Shown here: in pieces, positions 1-6,579 of the stretch | Numbering within the stretch: position 1 is the first letter of the stretch | Layout: the number at the start of each line of letters is the position of its first letter | NCBI GenBank assembly: GCA_003649665.1 | Contig: QMSL01000045.1 | Location: forward strand, 1-9,332 | Direction of reading: 5' to 3' | Source of the DNA: Thermoprotei archaeon | Lineage (GTDB): Archaea; Thermoproteota; Thermoprotei; QMSL01; B3-G16 | DNA: 9,332 nucleotides | Made by a program: the position numbers and the translations under genes | The notes under the pieces: generated by a model | The model's database searches: none | Seen by the model: the letters and a program-made list of their open reading frames with translations, nothing else | Told to the model about the DNA's origin: nothing

Positions 1-311
1 ACGGATTCCTTTTCACCTAACTCTTGCGCTAGTAGCTCCCGCGTGAGCCCTAGACTTTCTCGAGCTTTACGAATTCTAATATTGTAATCCTCGACTATCT
101 CGTATTCCAATTCCTCAAGACGTGGTACAGTTCTCCTACGTGTCGGCCATGTTCTAACCTTCGTATAACTTGTAGTTGATCTTGGCACCTCCCTAACTAT
201 GTACTTGCTATAACGTTTAGCACATGTGCTACATACATTAAGTAATACTCCGTCCAAGCGAATTCTCGTGGGAGATCCTTGTATTCTTGCTCCACATAAC
301 TCACATTCCAA
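1..311 (-). CDS. mbf1: Multiprotein bridging factor 1 (MBF1) homologue, C-terminus cut off by window edge
   Basis: Translated from the minus strand, this opens with a zinc ribbon: CELCG near residue 3 and CSTC near residue 28. A basic linker follows (RTWPTRRRTVPRLEE), then the start of a Cro/C1-type helix-turn-helix (NIRIRKARESLGLTRELLAQ). This is the layout of archaeal MBF1, a transcription and translation-associated protein; archaeal MBF1 has been linked to the small ribosomal subunit. About 103 residues are visible, and the rest of the HTH lies beyond base 1. I chose the TTG at 311-309 because the protein then begins right at the zinc ribbon, as in the family, and a GGTG motif lies five bases upstream. 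The gene is divergent from the PUA/NAC pair, sharing a 48-base spacer. The family call is firm; the exact start is less so. Confidence 0.88.
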   Translation of the reverse strand, partial: MECELCGARIQGSPTRIRLDGVLLNVCSTCAKRYSKYIVREVPRSTTSYTKVRTWPTRRRTVPRLEELEYEIVEDYNIRIRKARESLGLTRELLAQELGEKES

Positions 312-359
312 GTTTACACCAAAGAACTTATTGGCAGGTCGCGTAATAAACCTATTGCA
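312..359. promoter_or_regulatory. Short divergent promoter spacer between mbf1 and the PUA gene
   Basis: These 48 bases must hold the start signals of both divergent genes. On the minus strand, TTTATTA (350-344) is a plausible TATA element for mbf1. It would place the transcript start about 25 bases on, just before the GGTG motif at 320-317. On the plus strand there is no SD motif before the ATG at 360, so the PUA mRNA could be leaderless, but I see no convincing TATA box at the right distance. Inferred from position and base composition only. Confidence 0.35.
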
Positions 360-875
360 ATGAGAAGATCTGCTAATGAAGATGAGATATATAAGCTTAG
401 AATATTGGCGGATTTCCTCTTTGGGTATGGCGCAGGGGACGCTCTTCTCAAAGGTAATAATATTGAAGTTGAACTTTCCAGAACGACTGGTAAGATAAGA
501 CATGTGTACGTTGATGGAACGCGTATAATGACCATACGAGCGCATGATGGAATGATAAGTCTCTCCATTGAAGGTGCTGAACGATTGAGGAGGAGATTTA
601 AGCCTCCTAAACTCAGAGTAATTGTTCGCAGTGATGTCGTAGACTTCATAAGGAGGGGAAGAGACGTATTTGCTAAACATGTGATTGACGCTGATAGGGA
701 TATACGTCCTGGGATGGAGGTTCTAGTGGTTGATCAGAACGATGAGCTATTGGCTGTTGGAAGAGCTGTGTTAAGTGGCGAGGAGATGATACTGTTAAAT
801 AGAGGTGTAGCCGTTAGAGTAAGGAGGGGAATAAATGAGAAGGATAAGTCCAAGACAGCTGAGAAGAATGACTAA
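360..875 (+). CDS. PUA-domain RNA-binding protein
   Basis: A 171-residue protein whose C-terminal half (about residues 84-157) reads as a PUA domain. It starts LRVIVRSDVVDFIRRGRDVF, continues through IRPGMEVLVVDQNDELLAVGRA and ends in a GVAVRVRRG strand. PUA domains bind structured RNA and are usual on archaeal tRNA/rRNA modification enzymes such as archaeosine transglycosylases. The N-terminal 80 residues (FGYGAGDALLKG, RHVYVDGTRIMTIRAHDG) resemble the pre-PUA segment of those proteins, but no catalytic domain is present, so this is probably a stand-alone RNA-binding factor. It is followed by, and overlaps, the NAC gene, which suggests a role near the ribosome. The last 13 codons lie inside the NAC gene and encode a charged tail. 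No SD precedes the ATG. The domain call is good; the molecular role is unknown. Confidence 0.75.
   Translation: MRRSANEDEIYKLRILADFLFGYGAGDALLKGNNIEVELSRTTGKIRHVYVDGTRIMTIRAHDGMISLSIEGAERLRRRFKPPKLRVIVRSDVVDFIRRGRDVFAKHVIDADRDIRPGMEVLVVDQNDELLAVGRAVLSGEEMILLNRGVAVRVRRGINEKDKSKTAEKND
821..830 (+). promoter_or_regulatory. Strong Shine-Dalgarno of the NAC gene, inside the PUA gene
   Basis: AAGGAGGGGA sits four bases before the ATG at 835 and matches the archaeal anti-SD well. It fixes the NAC start at 835, even though this places the start 41 bases before the end of the upstream PUA gene. It is the main reason for not using the in-frame ATG at 868. Confidence 0.7.
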
Positions 876-1188
876 GAAACTGGGCGTTGAGATGAAGGAG
901 TTAGAGGGAGTTACTGAGGTCATAATAAGAACGAGTGAGAAGGAAATAGTTATTGAGAACCCACAGGTTCTAATCATGAGTATCTCAGGACAAAAGGTTT
1001 ATCAAGTGATGGGTGGAGAGGAGAAGGAAGTTGAGTTAGAAAGGAAGAAGGAAGTTATTGAAATAAGCGAAGAGGACGTACAACTGGTCGCCTCGCAAGC
1101 TGGAGTTAGCTTAGAGGAAGCAAGAAAAGCTCTCGAAGCGACAAAAGGAGATTTAGCAGCTGCTATAATGTTACTTAAGGGAGGTTAG
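835..1188 (+). CDS. nac: Nascent polypeptide-associated complex protein (archaeal NAC)
   Basis: A 117-residue protein with the standard archaeal NAC layout. The basic N-terminus SPRQLRRMTKKLGV is the ribosome-binding type segment. The NAC beta-barrel follows (EVIIRTSEKEIVIENPQV, SGQKVYQVMG, to about residue 60), then a charged linker. A C-terminal UBA domain (about 78-115) carries EEDVQLVASQAGVSLEEARKAL and ends GDLAAAIMLLK. Archaeal NAC forms a homodimer at the ribosomal exit tunnel and shields emerging chains. The start at 835 is backed by the strong SD and by conservation of the PRQLRRM segment, which the ATG at 868 would partly remove. It overlaps the PUA gene by 41 bases and ends in a 4-base tail-to-tail overlap with dcd. 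Confidence 0.93.
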   Translation: MRRISPRQLRRMTKKLGVEMKELEGVTEVIIRTSEKEIVIENPQVLIMSISGQKVYQVMGGEEKEVELERKKEVIEISEEDVQLVASQAGVSLEEARKALEATKGDLAAAIMLLKGG

Positions 1189-1730
1189 TCTTCCCTATCA
1201 AGCTTTGGTAACGTAACACCTCTTTGTCCGAAATACTTACCACGATATGGGTTTAGTACAGGACTAGTGAGCTTAGCAAAGATCACATGTGCAAATCTCA
1301 TGCCTCTACGCAACCTTACTGGGAATGGTGCTCCTCTTACTTCTAATGTTATCTGTCCCTTAAACCCTGCATCGATTATGGTTGGTGGAATTACCAGACC
1401 TATTCTAGCGAAAGTTGAACGTAACTCCACAAATCCCATTAAATCGTTAGGTAACTCCAAGTATTCAAGCGACGATATGAGTACATGCTCAAATGGTCTT
1501 ATTAGGAATTCCTCACCCTCCTCTATTTCAAAGAAATCCCCTATGTTATATCCACCGTTCTTCATGAATTGTGTTATGTCGAATACCTTATCCGTTCTCT
1601 TAAGCCTGGCTATTTGATCTCCTATCCGGAGATCTATTCCATTCTCACGCAGTGTGCTTTCAGTGAATGGTTTAACTACTAGCCTTCCGCTTTTGATATA
1701 ATTACGTAAATCGAAATCGCTTAGAATCAA
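1185..1730 (-). CDS. dcd: dCTP deaminase
   Basis: A 181-residue member of the dCTP deaminase/dUTPase superfamily. These enzymes convert dCTP to dUTP, or straight to dUMP in bifunctional versions, supplying dTMP synthesis. Visible signatures are the N-terminal ILSDFDLRNYIKSGRLVVKP, NGIDLRIG (30-37), the RSTFAR nucleotide-binding motif (104-109), DAGFKGQITLE with the expected catalytic Glu at 130, and the C-terminal PYRGKYFGQRGVTLPK lid that closes on the substrate. Whether it is mono- or bifunctional cannot be decided by eye. The start is a TTG (1730-1728) preceded by GGGGAGGAG at good spacing. It lies 27 bases downstream of the HTH/NrdD-like gene on the same strand, so the two are probably co-transcribed. 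Its TAA overlaps the NAC TAG in the four bases TTAG. Confidence 0.93.
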   Translation of the reverse strand: MILSDFDLRNYIKSGRLVVKPFTESTLRENGIDLRIGDQIARLKRTDKVFDITQFMKNGGYNIGDFFEIEEGEEFLIRPFEHVLISSLEYLELPNDLMGFVELRSTFARIGLVIPPTIIDAGFKGQITLEVRGAPFPVRLRRGMRFAHVIFAKLTSPVLNPYRGKYFGQRGVTLPKLDRED

Positions 1731-1757
1731 TGTAGTCTCCTCCCCTATAGCTAAGGC

Positions 1758-3869
1758 TTAAACTAATATATGTCGGTATCTCCGTAAATAATACATTCTT
1801 CTAGCTAACGGCCACTCGTCTATTACTTCGTATCGTAATGTACGTCTACCATAATGCACTATCTGCGATCCAAGAGTTGAACAAAATCTACATCTATACC
1901 TGTAACCATAATCTACTTTACCACAAACCTTACAGAACGTTATGTCCGGAGTTATGCTGAGGAGCTGTACATCACTTCGTAAGAACCTCAAGAGAAGATG
2001 TCTTAATGAGCTTTTGCTTGGTACATGTTCTCCGGTTAATATGTTAAGTATATGTCCTCCCTTAGCTAACGTATGAAGGCGACCAGCAATAGCGAAGACT
2101 TCATTAAGTGGAATGTTGACATCGTCAAGATCACATGCACTTAACACTCCCTCTCTCCTTAATGCCCGTGAGAAGAATACATCTTCATCGCCTATTGAGG
2201 TAAGACTCACGGCAATATTTATATCATACTTATCGCCTATCTCCTTAAGGTAATTATTCACGAATACTAATTCTCTTAACGATAGATCTAAAGCCTCCCT
2301 CAATGTCGTCTTGCCGAACAGCATAGAACATGCATCAATTAATCCGACGAAATTGATTATATATATGAAATTCTCTTCTACCCCCACAACATTCCTAACT
2401 ATTCTCCTTAGCCTTTTAGTAATATAACTATGTTTTAACTTAAAGGTACGCGCTATGAGATCCATGTACTTGTAAAGTTCGTTAAGGAAGACGTCATTAT
2501 CGTTGTGTGAGCTCATCGCTACCTTCAGCACGTTAATTGATATCACATCTGATATTACGATAGGAGCTACGATTCCCTTGTCCTCAGCTGTTGTCGTTAA
2601 ACGAAGGGCTAAGTTCGAATAACTTACTATCTCATTTACCTTTTCCCCTTCATGAGCAACAATAGGCATTCCCCATCTCTTAATGCATGTTAATAAATCA
2701 TTGAAAATGCCTAACGAAGGGCTATCCTTATTAAGTCTCACTACTAAAACACCGTTAAGTATCCACTGTCCTCTCTCCTCCCCTAGTATCCTAAAGACAT
2801 GTTTCATTACCTCTAATGCCTCTTTCTCATAATCCCCGAGTCCTACTTTAATAACTTCCCTCATGGGATACATATCCATAATTAGTGTAACCTGCGTTCC
2901 GTTATGGATGAACGCTGCATAAATTAATTTAAGTAATGTTCTCATCATCATCTTTACATGTTCCTCGTTATATCTCGAGATGAGTGGCGCTATTATGTAG
3001 TTAAAGTGATCTATGATTTGATCTCCTGAAACTAGCCTACTATTGCGTTTAAGTACATTACATATTAGGGTGAGTAAATCGGAGAGATCTTTATCACCTA
3101 ACGGCATATTCCTTACGAAATTAGTGATAGGATACCTTATGCTTACTACCTTAAGTGGCCACTCATAAGTGTTGTAAATGCGTATTGTTCCATTTATGTG
3201 AAGTCGTAGTACTTCGCTTGGTATGACTCTTGAGAATGTATATTCCTTAAACATGACCCCTCCAAGTATATATGCGTTCATATCTTCATTCTCTAGGATC
3301 CTCTCCATAATGGAACATGGAACTGCTATCAGAAAGATTTTATCACAATATTCTGGATATCCCGCTTCGTTAAATGCCTGATACATCGCTACGTAAAGCT
3401 TAACAATTGATGATACGTCACTTCCAATCTCGTCAAACTTCTTCATGACAACGCCACTTACCTCGTTTGCAATACGCCTCGGTATTCCTACCTTCTTAAC
3501 TAAGACCTCACGAATTCCCTCTTCACTAAGTTTAATGGGATATTCTCCTATCGGATCGTAAATTATTTTCGTAGTCCTTTCGCCTTCTACTGAGATCTTT
3601 TTCAATGAAGTTATTATATCTCTACCTAGCTCCGTAATGTGATATACTCCAGATTTTGGATCCTTCCTCACTAGCCCTGCGTTAATTAACTTTTTCAAAT
3701 GGAAATGAAACTTCCCTGCCTCATCCTTCTTTAAACCTAGTCTATTCAACATATTGCTAAAGTTTAGAGGTCCCTCCTCATTGAGTATATTAAGTATGTT
3801 GAATCGTACAATGTTTGCGAGAGCCCTAATTACCTCTATTTGTGTCCTCGCCTGTACATCATTAGACAC
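1758..3869 (-). CDS. ArsR-like HTH fused to an ATP-cone-like region and a degenerate class III ribonucleotide reductase (NrdD-like), probable pseudoenzyme regulator
   Basis: A 703-residue protein. Residues 10-95 form an ArsR-like winged helix (VIRALANIVRFNILNIL, then GKFHFHLKKLINAGLV and a YHITELGRDII wing). Residues 101-190 resemble the archaeal ATP-cone and NrdD entry region. From about 200 the order of landmarks follows NrdD: LHINGTIRIYN, SGDQIIDHFNYIIAPLI (281-297), FIHNGTQVTLIMDM, the late KGGHILNILTGEH, and a zinc ribbon C646-C649-C660-C663. Active NrdD needs two catalytic cysteines and a C-terminal glycyl radical in an RVxGYL-like motif. Here no Cys occurs at 186-269 or 396-513, the MGCR-like loop position reads LALR (420-423), and the radical site context is VHYGRR. 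I infer loss of reductase activity and a sensor-regulator role. The start is GTG, with GGTGG upstream. dcd follows in an operon; no NrdG activase gene is in the window. A divergent but active reductase is less likely. Confidence 0.7.
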   Translation of the reverse strand: MSNDVQARTQIEVIRALANIVRFNILNILNEEGPLNFSNMLNRLGLKKDEAGKFHFHLKKLINAGLVRKDPKSGVYHITELGRDIITSLKKISVEGERTTKIIYDPIGEYPIKLSEEGIREVLVKKVGIPRRIANEVSGVVMKKFDEIGSDVSSIVKLYVAMYQAFNEAGYPEYCDKIFLIAVPCSIMERILENEDMNAYILGGVMFKEYTFSRVIPSEVLRLHINGTIRIYNTYEWPLKVVSIRYPITNFVRNMPLGDKDLSDLLTLICNVLKRNSRLVSGDQIIDHFNYIIAPLISRYNEEHVKMMMRTLLKLIYAAFIHNGTQVTLIMDMYPMREVIKVGLGDYEKEALEVMKHVFRILGEERGQWILNGVLVVRLNKDSPSLGIFNDLLTCIKRWGMPIVAHEGEKVNEIVSYSNLALRLTTTAEDKGIVAPIVISDVISINVLKVAMSSHNDNDVFLNELYKYMDLIARTFKLKHSYITKRLRRIVRNVVGVEENFIYIINFVGLIDACSMLFGKTTLREALDLSLRELVFVNNYLKEIGDKYDINIAVSLTSIGDEDVFFSRALRREGVLSACDLDDVNIPLNEVFAIAGRLHTLAKGGHILNILTGEHVPSKSSLRHLLLRFLRSDVQLLSITPDITFCKVCGKVDYGYRYRCRFCSTLGSQIVHYGRRTLRYEVIDEWPLARRMYYLRRYRHILV

Positions 3870-3960
3870 TAAGAACCACCAAGGTGTCGTATCTAAATAA
3901 GTCTTACGCGATATTTAGCCTTTATCTTCGCACTTACTAATATCATAAAGGGGAAATGTT
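3870..3960. promoter_or_regulatory. Divergent promoter region between the HTH/NrdD-like gene and the Mtq2-like gene
   Basis: These 91 bases separate two divergent genes. On the minus strand, GGCTAAATATC (3920-3910) is TATA-like and would give a transcript start near 3888, just ahead of the GGTGG motif at about 3879-3875. On the plus strand, AAGGGG (3948-3953) lies seven bases before the TTG start at 3961. CCTTTAT (3919-3925) and ATAAAGG (3945-3951) form a perfect 7-base inverted repeat around a 19-base loop, and its right arm runs into the SD. GATATT (3910-3915) and AATATC (3939-3944) are also inverted copies. It is a candidate binding region for the adjacent HTH protein. Confidence 0.45.
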
Positions 3961-4563
3961 TTGCTCGTTAGAGTACATGAATACCTCTTAATAGTACACC
4001 CTACAATATATCGTCCAGGCGATGATACAATTGCTATGATTGATGCTATACATAAGGAAGTAAGGAAACTTTCACGAAGAGAAAAGGCTCTTGATATGGG
4101 CTGTGGATGTGGTATACTTTCTCTAATATTAGCTAAATACTTTAAGAAAGTTATTGCGGTAGATGTAAATCCACTTGCAGTTAAGTACACCATATTGAAC
4201 GCTTACATAAATGGTTGTAGAGAGAGAATAGTTGGTATCTGCAGTAATTTATTCAACAAAGTGAATGATATAGACTATGATATGATAACGTTCAATATCC
4301 CTTACCTAATAGGCGCCCATCCTTACGATCTAGCATATAGTGGCACAATCGATCTAGTTAAGAACTTCCTTAAAGAGGCTTCCTATCGCATCTCCCAAAT
4401 AGGAGTCATATTATTTACGTGGCGATTGCCTATCTTAGCTGAGAGCATGTGGTTTAAAATAATTAAGGATTTATTAAGAACTGTAAGTCTACGGTGGGAC
4501 ATCGTGGTAAATAGGGAAGTTTCTGATGAGAGAATAATTGTGATAAAAGCTATGAGGGGGTGA
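3961..4563 (+). CDS. HemK/PrmC-family (Mtq2-like) release-factor glutamine methyltransferase
   Basis: A 200-residue class I SAM-dependent methyltransferase. Before the fold lies YRPGDDT (17-23), matching the YxPxEDT segment of archaeal and eukaryotic HemK2/Mtq2. The SAM-binding motif I is LDMGCGCGIL (44-53), with an acidic motif II in VIAVDVNP (64-71). The NPPY signature that grips the glutamine amide is present as NIPY (112-115). Mtq2-type enzymes methylate the GGQ glutamine of the class I release factor, usually with the activator Trm112. Length fits the short archaeal type without an N-terminal helper domain. The start is TTG (SD AAGGGG); no ATG in the right frame is available nearby. It is first in the translation cluster and is followed directly by trmJ. 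The Ile in NIPY is unusual but within what N6/glutamine methyltransferases tolerate. Another N-methylation substrate is possible. Confidence 0.72.
   Translation: MLVRVHEYLLIVHPTIYRPGDDTIAMIDAIHKEVRKLSRREKALDMGCGCGILSLILAKYFKKVIAVDVNPLAVKYTILNAYINGCRERIVGICSNLFNKVNDIDYDMITFNIPYLIGAHPYDLAYSGTIDLVKNFLKEASYRISQIGVILFTWRLPILAESMWFKIIKDLLRTVSLRWDIVVNREVSDERIIVIKAMRG
4554..4563 (+). promoter_or_regulatory. Shine-Dalgarno of trmJ overlapping the upstream stop codon
   Basis: GAGGGGGTGA contains the upstream TGA stop at 4561-4563 and is nearly perfect for the archaeal anti-SD. It lies five bases before the ATG at 4569, favouring that start over the GTG at 4560, which sits inside the motif. The layout predicts tight translational coupling. 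Confidence 0.6.
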
Positions 4564-4568
4564 AGATT

Positions 4569-5309
4569 ATGGGAGATCTCGACGTTAGGGTAATCTTCGT
4601 AGAGCCCCTCTACGAATTAAATATAGGGTATATTGCTAGGGTAATGAAGAACTTTGGCTTTAAGGAATTATATTTAGTAAATCCTCAAGTAAAGCTAGGT
4701 ATGCAGGCTAGGATGATGGCAACCCATGCTCAAGATATACTGAATAGTGCTGTTATCGTTAAAGAACTTGATGACGCTATAAAGGATGTTGACTTTCTGA
4801 TAGGAACTACAGGTAAGCCTGGTAAAGATCACAATGTAGAGCGTGCTGCAATAACACTTTCGGAATTCATCTCGCTTATAGAGGAGTCTAAAGTGTTCGG
4901 AAAGCTAGGTATATTGCTAGGAAGGGAGGATCATGGCCTTCCTAACGAAATCCTTGAAAGATGCGATATAGTAGTTACCATTGAGGCAAACCCTGAATAT
5001 CCTATACTTAACGTATCACATGCGGCAGCTATAATCCTCTACGAGATATATAAATGTAAGGTAAGAATCCCACACTTTATACATGAAGCAAAGGGGGAGG
5101 AAAAGGAACGTCTCATAAAGTTCTTTGAGCTCTTACTTGATAAGATAGACTATCCTATGGTCAAGAGAAAGCGCGTCTTAATAGCGTTTAGAAGATTACT
5201 TGGTAGAGCATTGGTAAGTTCAAAGGAAATACATGCCTTATATGGCGTATTTAGGAGGACATTATCGCTCTTAGATAAGTGCTCTGAGAAAAATTTATTT
5301 CAAGGATAG
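4569..5309 (+). CDS. trmJ: tRNA 2'-O-methyltransferase, TrmJ type (SPOUT family)
   Basis: A 246-residue SPOUT methyltransferase of the TrmH/TrmJ group. All three knot motifs are clear: NIGYIARVMKNFG (18-30), LLGREDHGL (116-124) and PILNVSHAAAIILYE (145-159). The first carries the conserved Asn and Arg of the catalytic site; the other two form the SAM-binding trefoil knot. Archaeal TrmJ methylates the 2'-OH of cytidine 32 in the tRNA anticodon loop. The C-terminal 75 residues (RLIKFFELLLDKIDYP, then the RVLIAFRRLLGRALVSSKEIHALYGVFRR helix pair) match the helical extension of TrmJ, used for dimerisation and tRNA binding. ATG 4569 is chosen over GTG 4560 because of SD spacing, and because the protein then starts just before the first strand. 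The gene is coupled to the Mtq2-like gene and lies 31 bases before L10e. Confidence 0.87.
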   Translation: MGDLDVRVIFVEPLYELNIGYIARVMKNFGFKELYLVNPQVKLGMQARMMATHAQDILNSAVIVKELDDAIKDVDFLIGTTGKPGKDHNVERAAITLSEFISLIEESKVFGKLGILLGREDHGLPNEILERCDIVVTIEANPEYPILNVSHAAAIILYEIYKCKVRIPHFIHEAKGEEKERLIKFFELLLDKIDYPMVKRKRVLIAFRRLLGRALVSSKEIHALYGVFRRTLSLLDKCSEKNLFQG

Positions 5310-5332
5310 TATATTCTTAAGGAAGTGAGGTG
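5289..5332 (+). promoter_or_regulatory. Probable own promoter and SD of the L10e gene
   Basis: AAAAATTTATTT (5289-5300), inside the last codons of trmJ, is a good archaeal TATA-like element. A start about 26 bases downstream would fall near 5321, giving a short leader. TGAGGTG (5326-5332) is the SD, eight bases before the ATG at 5341. This would let the ribosomal protein be made at a higher level than the two upstream methyltransferases. Inferred from position and sequence only. Confidence 0.4.
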
Positions 5333-5340
5333 TTTATAGA

Positions 5341-5850
5341 ATGCCATTAAGACCAGGACGTTGCTATAGACGGATAAAAGGACCACCATATACTAGGCTT
5401 GAGTATATCTCGAGCATACCTCCTGTGAATATAGCAAAGTTCGAAGACGGTAATCCACACGGTAACTTCGATACTACATTGCATTTAGTCGTACTTGAGG
5501 ATGGTCAGATCAGGTCAAATGCTCTTGAAGCTGCAAGAGTTATGGCAGTCAGATACCTCTCTACTGAAGTAGGCTCTCAGAATTACTTCTTCAAGCTTAG
5601 AGTATACCCACATCACATCCTTAGAGAGAATAAGATGATCGCTGGAGCTGGTGCAGATAGGCTCCAGGATGGTATGCGATTAGCATTTGGTACTCCCATA
5701 GGACGAGCGGCTAGGGTTAGAAGAGGGCAGGAAGTTATCACCATAAAAACATACTCGCAGTTTGTAGATAAAGCAAAGGAGGCATTAAGGAGGGCGGCGT
5801 CAAAACTTCCCATGCCATGTAGGATTATCGTCCTTAAGGAATCTGGGTGA
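5341..5850 (+). CDS. rpl10e: Large-subunit ribosomal protein L10e (uL16)
   Basis: A 169-residue protein recognised at once by MPLRPGRCYR at the N-terminus, KGPPYTRLEYI, KFEDGN, the FKLRVYPHHILRENKM segment and GADRLQDGMRLAFGTPIGRAARV. It is the archaeal L10e/uL16 protein of the large subunit, placed near the aminoacyl-tRNA corridor and the peptidyl-transferase centre, where its central loop contacts tRNA. Length and order are normal for the family, with no truncation. The start is ATG with a GAGGTG SD. Upstream are trmJ and the Mtq2-like gene; the downstream gene begins nine bases after its stop, with the SD GGTGA overlapping the L10e stop, so those two are very likely translated together. 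Confidence 0.97.
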   Translation: MPLRPGRCYRRIKGPPYTRLEYISSIPPVNIAKFEDGNPHGNFDTTLHLVVLEDGQIRSNALEAARVMAVRYLSTEVGSQNYFFKLRVYPHHILRENKMIAGAGADRLQDGMRLAFGTPIGRAARVRRGQEVITIKTYSQFVDKAKEALRRAASKLPMPCRIIVLKESG

Positions 5851-5859
5851 GATCATTCA

Positions 5860-6579
5860 ATGAATCGGGGTAAGGATAAGAAAGACCTTTATGGAGACAG
5901 AATAGAAGCCTGTATCGATATATGGGGAAGGATACTTGATGGTGAAATTAAGGAGAGAGCTGAAGCTAGAGATGTATTAGAGAGGTACTATCAAGAGCGG
6001 AACATAGAGCCAATACGAGGGAAGACTAAGATAGAGATATTCGATAAGGAGCTTATAACCCTCTACATTGTCGGGAAATACGGGCTTGGGGTATCTGAGG
6101 AACTGGATACTATCAGAAGTATATTTGAGCTTGAGGAGAAATGCGAAAATGCCTTCTTCAGAATTCTTAAAGGCGATAACGTCCGTGATGTAATGAATGA
6201 AGTCTTTGGAGTTAATGATGAACCAAGTCTCATATTTAGGGTATTGCGGTTTGGCTTAACATTAATGTTACTTGGTTTTATAGAGGAGGACAAATTCCTT
6301 ACCGTTCTAAACAAGATGGTCGACGCATATGAAGATCTTAAGGATAGATTTCGGGGTTTTGCAAGATTCTATATAGCCTTGAAGATAGGTGAAGCAATAG
6401 CATTAGGGAAAGTTAGGAATAGCGTAGAAAAGGAGGCATTAAAACATACCCTCTGCCTTAAGTTAGGTTTCTCTAAGAGTGCTCCCCCTGACGAGATGAT
6501 ATATGACATGACTAGAAGCATATTCAAGGTAAACGACTCTCTCCTTAAGAGAATACTGCCTAAGGTTAAGGCTTCCTGA
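5860..6579 (+). CDS. Uncharacterised archaeal protein, DUF2192-like
   Basis: A 239-residue, largely helical and charged protein with no signal peptide or membrane segment. The opening (DRIEACIDIWGRILDGEI, then RGKTKIEIFDKELITLYIVGKYGLG) and overall length recall the crenarchaeal DUF2192 family, which has no assigned function; this is a memory-based match and moderate at best. No catalytic motif or metal-binding cluster is visible; Cys and His residues are few and scattered. It starts at ATG 5860, nine bases after the L10e stop, with GGTGA (5846-5850) overlapping that stop as the SD, so translation is probably coupled to L10e. That context suggests a role in ribosome function or assembly (inference). 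Its 3' end overlaps the convergent methyltransferase gene by 14 bases. Confidence 0.65.
   Translation: MNRGKDKKDLYGDRIEACIDIWGRILDGEIKERAEARDVLERYYQERNIEPIRGKTKIEIFDKELITLYIVGKYGLGVSEELDTIRSIFELEEKCENAFFRILKGDNVRDVMNEVFGVNDEPSLIFRVLRFGLTLMLLGFIEEDKFLTVLNKMVDAYEDLKDRFRGFARFYIALKIGEAIALGKVRNSVEKEALKHTLCLKLGFSKSAPPDEMIYDMTRSIFKVNDSLLKRILPKVKAS

Noticed and set aside
314..649. Minus-strand open frame of 111 residues opposite the PUA gene
   Set aside because: It lies wholly opposite a gene with a recognisable PUA domain, is Ser/Leu-rich without family features, and overlaps the mbf1 promoter spacer.
1267..1617. Plus-strand open frame of 116 residues opposite dcd
   Set aside because: It is a shadow of the dCTP deaminase frame, which has clear motifs; there is no SD and no protein-like pattern.
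1758..3869. Reading the NrdD-like protein as an active anaerobic ribonucleotide reductase
   Set aside because: Expected catalytic cysteines and glycyl-radical context are not found, and no NrdG activase is nearby; kept only as a less likely alternative.
3915..4193. Minus-strand open frame of 92 residues opposite the Mtq2-like gene
   Set aside because: It covers the SAM motif I of the methyltransferase on the other strand and has no upstream signals.
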